A program made the translations under genes and the position numbers. Shown here one piece after another: positions 41,907 through 49,008 of a stretch of DNA of 50,465 bases (position 1 is its first letter; each line of letters starts with the position of its first letter). The stretch lies in NCBI GenBank assembly GCA_964534705.1, contig CAZHPY010000003.1, positions 1 through 50,465 on the forward strand, in the 5' to 3' direction. This DNA comes from CAZHPY01 sp964534705 (GTDB taxonomy: Bacteria > Omnitrophota > Gorgyraeia > 2-01-FULL-45-10). The notes below the pieces were generated by a model. It was not told where the DNA came from, searched no databases, and saw nothing but the letters and a program-made list of their open reading frames with translations.

Positions 41907-42350
41907 CTATTTAGACTTTATTTCTGCTTTTAACACGCTTAGTACTTTGTCAGAAAATTTTAAAATATCCGTATCCCAAAAACGCAACACCCGCCAGCCT
42001 TCCCTTGTTAACACTTTGTTTATTCTGATATCTCTTTTCCTGTTTTCCATCAATTTATTAATCCAGAATGCCTTGTTTTTATTAAAAGTCTCTCCTTTTA
42101 ATTCTTTTCTTCTACGACCATGCCAAAAGGAACTGTCACAAAAAATAAGGACATTGCTTCCTTTTGCTATAAAATCTGGGTGACCAAAAAGCGTTGGATG
42201 TTTTGAATACTTTATTTTCCCTTTTCGCAATAAGCTTTCCATGATTTTTTCTAAGCCGGTGTTAGAGCTTTTGACTTTTCTCATCCGTCTTGTAACGTCT
42301 CGAGAAGGTTTTTTAAACCATGGCTTTTTTATGTTATTCATAGATGGCAT
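41907..42350 (-). CDS. vsr: very short patch repair endonuclease Vsr
   Basis: 147 residues. Vsr-family motifs: MRKVKSSNTGLEKIMESLL, GHPDFIA with the catalytic Asp, DSSFWHGRRR, FWINKLMENRKRDIR, EGWRVLRFWDTDI. It nicks 5' of T in T:G mismatches that arise when 5-methylcytosine deaminates, so it protects the genome that carries the C5 methyltransferase. The Cys/His residues of the structural zinc site in E. coli Vsr are not present, as in a common subfamily with FWHGR. It is encoded between the two nuclease-like genes. Confidence 0.92.
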   Translation of the reverse strand: MPSMNNIKKPWFKKPSRDVTRRMRKVKSSNTGLEKIMESLLRKGKIKYSKHPTLFGHPDFIAKGSNVLIFCDSSFWHGRRRKELKGETFNKNKAFWINKLMENRKRDIRINKVLTREGWRVLRFWDTDILKFSDKVLSVLKAEIKSK

Positions 42351-42386
42351 TTTTCAAAATATACTTTAATAGTTATTTTAAAAATA

Positions 42387-43130
42387 TCAAAGTGAACTGT
42401 ATATTACTGCAGTCATTATGGGTTCATTTAATGGGACTCTTACCGTTTGTATTCCACCCATTGCGGAATTACTAGTAGCATGTAAACCCTCTATTGCACC
42501 CGGTCCTATTAAATAAACATTCCTATTACGCGCGTCTAATCCAAGTACATAATCCAAGGTTCCGTCATTAAAATGTTTTATTTTCCCTGGCTTTAAATCC
42601 ATTCCACCATTGTTAGCCCATGTACCCAGATAATCTACGAAAAGGTCTATAAAAATATTGTGTCCATTTTTTAAAACCTTGAAATCTGCCTTAGCCCTTA
42701 TACCAAGAGACTGATATTCTCTTTGAGAATCTACCCCTACAAGAGTGACGCAACTAGGCATGCCGCTTTGATTTTCTATTTCTTGTTTGAAAATCTCTTC
42801 GGAAACCCATCCAAGGGCAATGTCTAAGGCATATTCTTCTGCATGCCGTCTATCTGTCAAATGTGCTAAATTTCTAAGAATGCTTCTGAGAAACAACCAG
42901 TTTTCGAGTGATATTCTATCGGATGTTAATTGTAGCACTAGATCTCTTTTCCTTATTTCAGTGCCAGAAAATGTGACATCTCCGAAAATAGCATTGACGA
43001 ATTCTGTTAAAGTCATGCCATTTCTAACATGCTGGATGTATTCGTCTAGTGAACGCACTTTTTCGTAATAACTTTCGCGAATCAATTCGCTTAGGTAGAT
43101 TGTGCCACCGACATTTGATGAACGTGCCAT
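42387..43130 (-). CDS. putative restriction endonuclease-like protein, subunit B
   Basis: 247 residues. Helical N-terminal half, then RAKADFKVLKNGHNIFIDLFVDY with Asp149 and Asp162, and DLKPGKIKHF. The pattern aligns with the nuclease core of the protein at 40917 (GWVSEEIFK here, GWISEDVAK there; ADFKV versus SDLIV), but the residue matching the ExK/ExQ end is Phe164, so catalysis may be weak or absent. It is the first gene of the RM cluster and has AAAGGG before the ATG. Alternatives: an independent restriction enzyme or a specificity partner. Confidence 0.5.
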   Translation of the reverse strand: MARSSNVGGTIYLSELIRESYYEKVRSLDEYIQHVRNGMTLTEFVNAIFGDVTFSGTEIRKRDLVLQLTSDRISLENWLFLRSILRNLAHLTDRRHAEEYALDIALGWVSEEIFKQEIENQSGMPSCVTLVGVDSQREYQSLGIRAKADFKVLKNGHNIFIDLFVDYLGTWANNGGMDLKPGKIKHFNDGTLDYVLGLDARNRNVYLIGPGAIEGLHATSNSAMGGIQTVRVPLNEPIMTAVIYSSL

Positions 43131-43160
43131 TTTCTTACCCTTTCATCTCTCTTTAATGCC

Positions 43161-43189
43161 AATTTATATCATAATAAGCACAATGTCAA
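43161..43189 (-). promoter_or_regulatory. promoter of the RM cluster
   Basis: -35 TTGACA (43189-43184) and an AT-rich -10 region (TAAATT at 17 bp, or TATAAA at 15 bp) 30 bp before the ATG at 43130. The -35 is perfect; the exact -10 is uncertain. Confidence 0.55.
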
Positions 43190-43525
43190 GCTACAAACCT
43201 TACTATATAAATTCATAGATATATATATTTTTAAGTATTATTTTAGATGTGCAAAGGTGTATAAAACTAGGCAATATGTGTGAAAATAGTATGAGAGCGT
43301 GAATATGAATCTTACACCATTTTGAATTGCAAAAACATACCCCCTTGGCCCACACCCATGAGGAAAATCACATAAAAAGTGACGCTAAGAAGGCCATATC
43401 CACACAAGTTGACACCCTCTTATAAAACATTAGTTCATAACGATCTAAGCAGATCGGAGCTTCAATAATTTGACGAACGCGGCTGTTTATAGCTATTTTA
43501 TTTGTCTTATATATTTTTAAAAGCG

Positions 43526-43552
43526 TTAGCACTCTCTAACGGAAAGTGCTAA
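43526..43552 (+). promoter_or_regulatory. CIRCE element (HrcA operator)
   Basis: TTAGCACTC, nine bases, AAGTGCTAA. The CIRCE consensus is TTAGCACTC-N9-GAGTGCTAA, so 17 of 18 arm bases match with the exact spacing. It lies 7 bp upstream of the -35 box of the promoter at 43560. HrcA represses heat-shock genes from such sites, so this promoter may be heat-shock controlled by a host HrcA. Confidence 0.85.
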
Positions 43553-43559
43553 AAAATCC

Positions 43560-43588
43560 TTGACAAGATACTACATATAGTGTATTCT
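43560..43588 (+). promoter_or_regulatory. sigma70-like promoter downstream of CIRCE
   Basis: -35 TTGACA (43560-43565), 17-bp spacer, -10 TATTCT (43583-43588). A perfect 10-bp palindrome ACACTAGTGT follows at 43599-43608, just past the expected start, and could be a second operator. Confidence 0.75.
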
Positions 43589-43594
43589 TAGTAT

Positions 43595-43681
43595 TGAAAC
43601 ACTAGTGTGGTATGTTTGAAGGGGGAACTGCCACGTTAAAATAATCCAAACCTTCGCTTTAACAAGCGGGGGTTTTTGTTT
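43595..43681 (+). ncRNA. candidate small RNA (or attenuated leader) of about 85 nt
   Basis: Bounded by the promoter at 43560-43588 and the terminator at 43648-43680. No ORF with a ribosome site lies inside it. A first hairpin can form between GTGTGGTA and TGCCACG around a G-rich loop (AAGGGGGAAC), followed by the terminator hairpin. It could instead be the leader of the genes beginning at 43808. Confidence 0.45.
43648..43680 (+). terminator. Rho-independent terminator or attenuator
   Basis: AAACCTTCGCTT (43648-43659) pairs with AAGCGGGGGTTT (43664-43675), 12 bp including two G-U pairs, with a 4-nt loop TAAC and then TTTTTGTTTT. Confidence 0.8.
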
Positions 43682-43807
43682 TATGGCAACAAAAATTGCT
43701 TGGCTAATCGAAAAGACGAAAGGACGGTGGGTTTTTATAAAAATCTCTCATAACCAAGTTTAAATATAAAAATATAGGTATAAAATTTAACCAAGGAGGA
43801 TCAGAAT

Positions 43808-44032
43808 ATGAGTTATCCGACTTCGACTAGAGATGGAAAAAGATTCTTAGGAAACAAGAATAAAACAGAGGTTCATGATTTGACAAGAGAGGATAAAAAT
43901 CCTAATGGTTGTCAAATAGATGAATTTTTGGTTAGAGGGCATGGCGTGGGTTTTGTGCCGGATACGCTTGAACAAGCGCATAAAGAGAATTACGATAATT
44001 GTGCAAAATGCATAGGCAGTTCAAGGAGGTAA
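43808..44032 (+). CDS. small Cys-containing protein, unknown (partner of DUF2188 protein)
   Basis: 74 residues. Conserved-looking core EVHDLTREDKNPNGCQIDEF, GHGVGFVPDTLEQAHKE, then YDNCAKCIG. Cys35, Cys65 and Cys68 with His23 and His45 could bind one zinc. A perfect AAGGAGGA stands eight bases before the ATG. It ends 3 bp before the DUF2188 gene, whose ribosome site lies in its last codons. No family recognised. Confidence 0.65.
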   Translation: MSYPTSTRDGKRFLGNKNKTEVHDLTREDKNPNGCQIDEFLVRGHGVGFVPDTLEQAHKENYDNCAKCIGSSRR

Positions 44033-44035
44033 GGT

Positions 44036-44266
44036 ATGGGGAAAAGTCAACATGTAGTGCCTTATAAAGACAAGTGGGCAGTAAGAGGCGAAAATAATAG
44101 CCGGATAACCTCTGATCATCGGACGCAATCTGCTGCGATCAATGCAGCAGTTAAGATTGCAAAGCATGAAAAATCAGAGGTGGTAATCCATGGCAGAGAT
44201 GCAAAAATTCGCGATAAAGATAGCTATGGCGTAGATCCTTGTCCACCAAGAGACAGAAAATATTAA
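44036..44266 (+). CDS. DUF2188-family small protein
   Basis: 76 residues. The DUF2188 pattern is plain: HVVPYKDKWAVRGENNSRITSDHRTQSAAINAA, then EVVIHGRDAKIRDKDSYGVDPCPPRD. The family is widespread in bacteria and phage-like regions; its function is not known. It is tightly linked to the Cys protein upstream, with AAGGAGG as ribosome site. A terminator follows at 44273. Confidence 0.88.
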   Translation: MGKSQHVVPYKDKWAVRGENNSRITSDHRTQSAAINAAVKIAKHEKSEVVIHGRDAKIRDKDSYGVDPCPPRDRKY

Positions 44267-44272
44267 AAGTAG

Positions 44273-44303
44273 AGGCGACTGCAGGTACAAACTTCAGTCG
44301 CCT
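44273..44303 (+). terminator. Rho-independent terminator between DUF2188 and kinase genes
   Basis: AGGCGACTG (44273-44281) pairs perfectly with CAGTCGCCT (44295-44303), then TTAACTTTT. It separates the two small genes from the kinase, which therefore may depend on read-through or its own promoter. Confidence 0.75.
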
Positions 44304-44334
44304 TTAACTTTTAAAGCAAAGGAAGGACTCTAAA

Positions 44335-45204
44335 ATGGAAAATACTATGCTAGCCCCAGTTTTTAATCCTCCACCTATAGGAGGACACATCGAAAATCAA
44401 AATAGATACAGGTATAAAATTGTATCTATATTGAATAGTGGAGCTTTTGGTACCGTTTATTTGGGATATGACATATTTGAAGTACCTTATGCTATAAAGG
44501 TATTCAAGCCGTCTGGCACCTATGAGGAAGTACGAATGAGATGGCAGGAAGAAGCAGGCAAGTTACGAGCTTTATTCCATCCGTATATAGCTTATATGCA
44601 CGATGTTTTCGAATACAAATATGCATTTTATATCGTCATAGAATTATTAGGAGTACCTTTATCGAGTTGCGTTAAAGGAATGCCCATCTTAACAGATGAT
44701 CAAATAGTAGAAATTGCCAGACAGCTTCTTTTTGGAATGTCTTTCATACACTGGCATCAAATAGTCCATAGGGACTTGTCATTAAATAATATTTTGTTTT
44801 CCCGAGATGGTTCTGTGGTAAAAATTACAGATTTTGGAGTAAGTAAACACTTTAATCCTTTCAGTGAAAAACAACCCCCTGAGCCACCGTTTCAGCAAGC
44901 TATAATATGCCCAGACTTATTACGATTTGGTTTTACAATACCTCAATCTGACCTGTATCATCTTGGACTCATACTTCTTGCTCTAAAAACCGGCAAGTAT
45001 CCAATAGACCCGGTGCTATCAAGAGACGAAATTAATAAGCTGTGTAATGATGGGGTGCCAAGGAAAATCGCAGAGTCGTTATCCTGTCCGCTAGGAGATA
45101 AAATTGCCGTACTGTTACGTAGAAGGGCTGAATTCAGGTATGGGTCGGCCATGGATGCATGGAATGACTTAAGAGGGCTGGTAAAAAACAGAAGTTTTGA
45201 TTAG
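44335..45204 (+). CDS. Hanks-type Ser/Thr protein kinase, soluble
   Basis: 289 residues. Glycine loop NSGAFGTVYLG at 34-44, Lys55 in YAIKVF, Glu73 (helix C), catalytic HRDLSLNNIL with Asp147 and Asn152, and DFG at 166-168, so it should be active. The usual APE motif is replaced by ICPDLL (191-196), and SDLYHLGLILLALKTG follows. No TM segment or sensor domain is present. GGAAGGA lies upstream of the ATG. It shares its stop region (TTAG) with the convergent XRE gene. In a mobile island it could serve defence or regulation; target unknown. Confidence 0.88.
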   Translation: MENTMLAPVFNPPPIGGHIENQNRYRYKIVSILNSGAFGTVYLGYDIFEVPYAIKVFKPSGTYEEVRMRWQEEAGKLRALFHPYIAYMHDVFEYKYAFYIVIELLGVPLSSCVKGMPILTDDQIVEIARQLLFGMSFIHWHQIVHRDLSLNNILFSRDGSVVKITDFGVSKHFNPFSEKQPPEPPFQQAIICPDLLRFGFTIPQSDLYHLGLILLALKTGKYPIDPVLSRDEINKLCNDGVPRKIAESLSCPLGDKIAVLLRRRAEFRYGSAMDAWNDLRGLVKNRSFD

Positions 45205-45413
45205 AACTTCAGCAATTCAGCAGGCGTTATTTTAAAAGCTTTGGCGAGTTTTTCTAAGGAATTTAGGGTGGGAGAAGAAGGCTTCTTCCCTTCTAGCCTT
45301 TGAATGTATTTGTAGTCTAGCCCGGCAGTCTGAGCAAGATCTTCTTGAGTGAGCCCGTTTTCCTTCCTTAATATCCGCAACCTCTTGCCAAATCGAATAT
45401 TAACGTTTTCCAT
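45201..45413 (-). CDS. XRE-family HTH transcriptional regulator
   Basis: 70 residues forming one Cro/CI-type HTH: FGKRLRILRKENGLTQEDLAQTAGLDYKYIQRLEGKKPSSPTLNSLEKLAKAF. It has no effector domain. It is transcribed toward the kinase (4-bp overlap at the stops) and away from the secreted-protein genes. The shared intergenic region contains two repeats that suit a repressor acting on both directions. Confidence 0.9.
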   Translation of the reverse strand: MENVNIRFGKRLRILRKENGLTQEDLAQTAGLDYKYIQRLEGKKPSSPTLNSLEKLAKAFKITPAELLKF

Positions 45414-45449
45414 GCCCCATATTCTCTAATATATCATGGGTTTTTACCA

Positions 45450-45502
45450 CCAACGATAGTCGGTGTTTTTAGGTTTACGCCTACCATAAGCGGTGATATA
45501 AT
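45450..45502 (+). promoter_or_regulatory. promoter with two operator-like repeats (XRE target)
   Basis: Two 16-bp repeats, 45450-45465 and 45480-45495, agree at 12 of 16 positions and stand exactly 30 bp apart. Plus-strand promoter: -35 TTTACG (45474-45479), 17-bp spacer, -10 TATAAT (45497-45502) with TG upstream. The right repeat fills the spacer, and the left one overlaps the expected -35 of the divergent XRE gene. Confidence 0.7.
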
Positions 45503-45539
45503 CGAACATATACTAAGCTAAAAATCAGGAGGTATAAGA

Positions 45540-45973
45540 ATGAAAAACATTTTATTAGTGATGAGCATGATTACACTCATAGCAATGCCAGTCTTTGCAG
45601 AGGACTNNNNNNNNNNATAAGCGCAACTGATATTCAGAAAGTAAGTTTGAATGATACTTTTAATGATGTTTCAAAGAAAATAGGAGAACCTCAGCAGGTC
45701 TTATCAAAGGAATTGACAGCTGATGGCAAAGAGCAAGTAGTATGGCTATATGAAACGATAAAACCTTTTAAAGAACAAAATAAATTTCAGGGGCTTTTAA
45801 CAGGCTATAACACTGACGCTAAGGCTACCATGTCTTCACTTTCAACTTATAGGCAGAAAAGGGCACAAAACCCACCTTACCTCGTTATATTTATGGACGG
45901 GAAAGTGTCAAAGATAAAGAGGCAAGAAATAGACCCTAATACTAATAAACCTGTTGATGTGGTTGTCTATTGA
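45540..45973 (+). CDS. secreted SmpA/BamE-like small protein (interrupted by a 10-N gap)
   Basis: Signal peptide MKNILLVMSMITLIAMPVFA read from the ATG at 45540, with AGGAGG before it; then 10 N; then ISATDIQKVSLNDTFNDVSKKIGEPQQV ... EQVVWLYETIKPF. The repeat pattern of lG.P followed by a W-Y pair is that of SmpA/OmlA/BamE-like proteins. The frames on the two sides of the N run differ, so the true gap length is not 10. Function in the island is unknown; it is first downstream of the operator-controlled promoter. Confidence 0.65.
45607..45616. other. assembly gap (10 N)
   Basis: Ten N inside the secreted-protein gene. A true length of two more than a multiple of three (such as 8 or 11) would restore the frame. 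Confidence 0.95.
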
Positions 45974-45985
45974 TAAAAGTACGAG

Positions 45986-46528
45986 ATGAATATCAAAAGA
46001 ATAATAGTAATAAGTTATATCTTACTATCTGTGTTTATGATATCTGCCGCTATTGCCGAGGTACCCGATAATTATGAAAATGATATATATGGTATTTTAA
46101 AGCATGCGTATCCAAGTGCAAGCGAAGCAGAAATAGAGCAGGCAGTAGGTCATGCTTTATTAGGCAAGGGTAATCAATGGGAAAAAGCAACAGTTCATTT
46201 TAAGAAAGCAGTAGAGTTAAACCCAAAATTATACAATTCTTGGTATAGTTTAGGAATTATTCATTGCGACACAGAAGAAGGGTATGGCTACTTTGAAAAA
46301 GCCATACAGATCAAGCCAGACTTCCCTGAGCCATACTACTGGATGGCTTATTATAGATGCCGAAACAAAGAAGACGAAAAAGTCATTCCCTTGTTTAAAA
46401 AATATCTTGAGATAGCCAAAGGGCATGCGGAAGAAGCCGACAGAATCAAGGTAGCCAAAGAAGTGCTGCAAGATCTGATTGCAGGCACGGAAGGTCAAAA
46501 TCTTAGTATTATGCGAGGAGCTAAATAA
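45986..46528 (+). CDS. secreted TPR-repeat protein
   Basis: 180 residues with a signal peptide (to about residue 24). At least two tetratricopeptide repeats: WEKATVHFKKAVELNPKLYNSWYSLG and GYGYFEKAIQIKPDFPEPYYWMAYYRC, followed by a partial third. TPR domains bind partner proteins. It follows the BamE-like gene by 12 bp, forming a pair of envelope proteins carried as cargo. Confidence 0.75.
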   Translation: MNIKRIIVISYILLSVFMISAAIAEVPDNYENDIYGILKHAYPSASEAEIEQAVGHALLGKGNQWEKATVHFKKAVELNPKLYNSWYSLGIIHCDTEEGYGYFEKAIQIKPDFPEPYYWMAYYRCRNKEDEKVIPLFKKYLEIAKGHAEEADRIKVAKEVLQDLIAGTEGQNLSIMRGAK

Positions 46529-46536
46529 TCCTTTAA

Positions 46537-46584
46537 ACCGCACCATAATTTAGAGTACAATAGGCATAACAGAAAAGGTGCGGT
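46537..46584 (+). promoter_or_regulatory. 8-bp inverted repeat flanking a possible promoter
   Basis: ACCGCACC (46537-46544) and GGTGCGGT (46577-46584) are perfect inverted copies. A TACAAT -10-like box (46556-46561) lies between them, and the right arm touches the ATG at 46585. It could be an autoregulatory operator. Confidence 0.35.
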
Positions 46585-47235
46585 ATGGCTACGAAAAAAG
46601 ACTATAGTAATAGACTTGAGATATACAAATGGGAATTTTTAAGGAGAAATGAAACATATAAGCAAGCATATAAAAAATATATCGCTTACAAGAAAACAAA
46701 AAAGTATAAGGAAGGCGACGAAGAAGATGTTTTTCATCTATACTCAGAATGGGGCATTAGATACCCTCTAGACCCTTCCAAAACCTATCGGCAGAATTTA
46801 TCAATAGTCCCCTCTCATATTAAGCAAGTATTTTTTCCATTACCTTTTTATGCGAATACTGAATCAGGCTTCGGTGATGATTCTCAGCTAGTTTTAGGTG
46901 ACTTTGAGATCGACCTAGGATTTTCTGATAGAGCCATCGTTAATTTTTTTAAAGATTATCTAAAATATTATCGTAAACTTTTCAAAAAGACAGCTCGAAA
47001 AGATTACCAGCTGCAATATAAAATAACGAAACCAAAGTTCGAAGAATATAATCGATATCTAAAGACCTATGATTTATGTAAAGAGTACGAATTACGCAAG
47101 AAAAAGAAACCGTGGAACAAAATAGTTAAAGACACATACCCTAATGAAGATAGTGGCGACTATACTCAATGGAAAGCGCAACGAGATTACAGAATATGTA
47201 AGAAATTAATTAAGGATGGTTTTATGGTCAAGTAG
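46585..47235 (+). CDS. DUF6499-like N-terminal domain protein, unknown
   Basis: 216 residues. The segment YKWEFLRRNETYKQAYKKYIAYK, followed by SEWGIRYPLDPSK, resembles the domain (DUF6499) found at the front of regulators of integrative elements (WEFLRRN ... WGL..P.DP). The rest is rich in Lys, Tyr and Phe and has no HTH motif I can recognise. The call is tentative. It sits between the secreted genes and the replication genes. Confidence 0.5.
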   Translation: MATKKDYSNRLEIYKWEFLRRNETYKQAYKKYIAYKKTKKYKEGDEEDVFHLYSEWGIRYPLDPSKTYRQNLSIVPSHIKQVFFPLPFYANTESGFGDDSQLVLGDFEIDLGFSDRAIVNFFKDYLKYYRKLFKKTARKDYQLQYKITKPKFEEYNRYLKTYDLCKEYELRKKKKPWNKIVKDTYPNEDSGDYTQWKAQRDYRICKKLIKDGFMVK

Positions 47236-47279
47236 GCGTTCCACATTTCGGTCAGGGACAAATAGGTATTTATGAGATA

Positions 47280-47313
47280 AACTCGCTTGTAGAAATGCAG
47301 GCGAGTTTTATTT
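47280..47313 (+). terminator. terminator after the DUF6499-like gene
   Basis: AACTCGC (47280-47286) pairs with GCGAGTT (47301-47307), followed by TTATTT. A further weak pair extends the stem. Confidence 0.55.
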
Positions 47314-47379
47314 ATAGAAAGGAGGTGATTAAATAAACTCGGCTTGCAATAAATTAAACTTAAAAAAGGAGAGGATAAA

Positions 47380-47844
47380 ATGAAAAACAAAAACTTTATG
47401 ACAATGAAAAAGTACGCTGCAATGATGAAAAAAAGAACAAGCGTTAGAAAACTAAAAAATATGTCATATGTTGAAATGACCAAATTGCATGATTTTCACC
47501 TATTATGGCTGGATGCCATGGTTGATTATGTATGTATAAAATGTCGTAAGTTTACTGAGAATAATCAAAAGGACGAATACGTAACAGGACTATGCCTTTC
47601 TTGCGAAGCAAAGATGAATGCGCTTGATAAAAAAGCCTTTAAAGAATTCACCTATAATTATGGCGGTCCTGATATACAAGGAGTTCCAATTTTAGCTCAT
47701 GTAGTAGGTAGGCGCGGTGAAAGAGATGGCAAAAAACTAGGGAAAGAATTATTAAAAAAACCTTATATTTATAGAAGTGATTTCTTTGACGCAATAAAAG
47801 ATGCCATTGTCAAAAAAATTGAAATTCACCATGAGATAAGATAG
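47380..47844 (+). CDS. zinc-ribbon protein of unknown function
   Basis: 154 residues. Two CxxC knuckles, CIKC (Cys52, Cys55) and CLSC (Cys72, Cys75), form a likely zinc site. The basic N-terminus (MKNKNFMTMKKYAAMMKKRTSVRK) suggests nucleic-acid binding. GGAGAGG precedes the ATG. It lies 28 bp upstream of the ATPase gene and may help in replication of the element. Confidence 0.6.
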   Translation: MKNKNFMTMKKYAAMMKKRTSVRKLKNMSYVEMTKLHDFHLLWLDAMVDYVCIKCRKFTENNQKDEYVTGLCLSCEAKMNALDKKAFKEFTYNYGGPDIQGVPILAHVVGRRGERDGKKLGKELLKKPYIYRSDFFDAIKDAIVKKIEIHHEIR

Positions 47845-47872
47845 TGACTCTTAAAGAAAATGGGAAGCAACC

Positions 47873-48853
47873 ATGACACATAAGAATAAACTCGAATATC
47901 CTATAGATATTAATAAGTTTTTGGATATGGATTTTCCTGGGAGGCAAAGTTTTTGGGGCGAGGGTCTTTTAGATCCTCGCTCCAAACTTGTCATAACGGG
48001 TCCGGGCAAGATTGGAAAATCGAACTTCGTATTGAATCTTGCAATTAGCCTTGCTTCAGGTAAGCCATTTTTAGGATTCGAAATACCACATAAGAAAAAG
48101 GTGCTTTATATACAGCAAGAAATAAGCGAGATGCGCTTACAGGACAGGTTGCGTCTTATGGTTAAGAATGATATACATGTTAAAAAAGGTTTTTTTAGTC
48201 TCAAAACAATAAGGGGCTTAGATATTCAAAATGAGGAACATTTCGACATAATCGGCTCTTGGATTTCAAAAAAAAGATATGAGATAGTCATATTCGATCC
48301 TCTATACCAGTTTCATAATAGCGATGAAAACAGCGCGCTAGACATGAAGCAGGTGGTGTCAAAATTTGATGAGCTGATAGACGCTCATAAAATTAGCGTA
48401 ATAATAGTTCATCATCATAATAAAGGAAATTCAAAAAATCACAACGCCATCAGAGGATCGGCTGTACTCTTTGATTGGGGAGATTCATATATTATGTTGA
48501 ATGATATCAATGGAAAAACTGGTGATATAAGAATCAGTTGGAAATTGCGTAATGCTGAAAACCCGGATAGTTTATATGTAAGTATGGACGCAAATTTATG
48601 GATTGACGTCGGCATTCCGGATCAGGGCTTAAAAAGTTTGAATATATTAGAGTTAATAAAATCCAGTGGGGAAGAATGGATTCAGCAAAAAACGCTATTA
48701 AAGTTAGTCCTTGAAAAAATGAAACTTAAAGGTAGCGCCGCACGAAAACACCTAAAGAAAATGACAGAGGAAAAGGTGATCGTATATAAGAGAGATAGTG
48801 GAAACGTATTTTGGAAAATAAATGATGAATACGATCTGGCTAAGGCAAGGTAG
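47873..48853 (+). CDS. RepA/RecA-like ATPase (AAA_25) with C-terminal winged helix
   Basis: 326 residues. Walker A GPGKIGKSN at 43-51, Walker B IVIFDPLY with Asp142, HHHNKG at 180-185, and NAIRGSAVLFDWGDSYIM, the pattern of RepA-like hexameric helicases carried by plasmids and islands. The end (EEWIQQKTLLKLVLEK ... ARKHLKKMTEEKVIVYKR) looks like a winged helix. It likely unwinds DNA when the excised element replicates. Confidence 0.85.
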   Translation: MTHKNKLEYPIDINKFLDMDFPGRQSFWGEGLLDPRSKLVITGPGKIGKSNFVLNLAISLASGKPFLGFEIPHKKKVLYIQQEISEMRLQDRLRLMVKNDIHVKKGFFSLKTIRGLDIQNEEHFDIIGSWISKKRYEIVIFDPLYQFHNSDENSALDMKQVVSKFDELIDAHKISVIIVHHHNKGNSKNHNAIRGSAVLFDWGDSYIMLNDINGKTGDIRISWKLRNAENPDSLYVSMDANLWIDVGIPDQGLKSLNILELIKSSGEEWIQQKTLLKLVLEKMKLKGSAARKHLKKMTEEKVIVYKRDSGNVFWKINDEYDLAKAR

Positions 48854-48894
48854 TGCACCGTGCACGCTATTATATAGCGTGTGCACTCGTGCAC
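48853..48894. repeat. cluster of four GTGCAC palindromes
   Basis: GTGCAC occurs at 48853, 48860, 48881 and 48889, with CACGCTAT/ATAGCGTG inverted arms in the middle. It lies right after the RepA-like stop. Such a cluster could be origin iterons or a protein-binding site; this is not shown by sequence alone. Confidence 0.5.
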
Positions 48895-48975
48895 TCCCTC
48901 GCCTTTGCCCGTTAAGATAGGCAGCCTTTTAAGCCATTGATTCATCTTAACAAGGCAGTATGTATATACTTAACA

Positions 48976-49008
48976 CGTTCTGTTGAAAACTAGGGCACAT
49001 ACAGAACG
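48976..49008. repeat. inverted repeat CGTTCTGT/ACAGAACG
   Basis: Perfect 8-bp arms (48976-48983 and 49001-49008) with a 17-bp loop, 100 bp before the excisionase-like gene. Possible operator or recombination-directionality site. Confidence 0.4.

Larger units (their letters stand above)
43131..43807. other. 677-bp intergenic control region of the island
   Basis: From left to right it holds the promoter of the RM cluster (43161-43189, minus), about 330 bp where I see no gene (one short CGATCT/AGATCG hairpin at 43441-43456), a CIRCE operator, a strong plus-strand promoter, a terminated small RNA, and an unsupported 26-codon frame (43683-43763, no ribosome site). AAGGAGGA at 43793-43800 serves the first gene on the right. 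Confidence 0.7.

Noticed and set aside
43683..43763. 26-codon frame beginning MATKIAWLIEK after the small-RNA terminator
   Set aside because: No ribosome site at proper distance, and it begins in the terminator T-run. Kept only as a remark in the intergenic entry.
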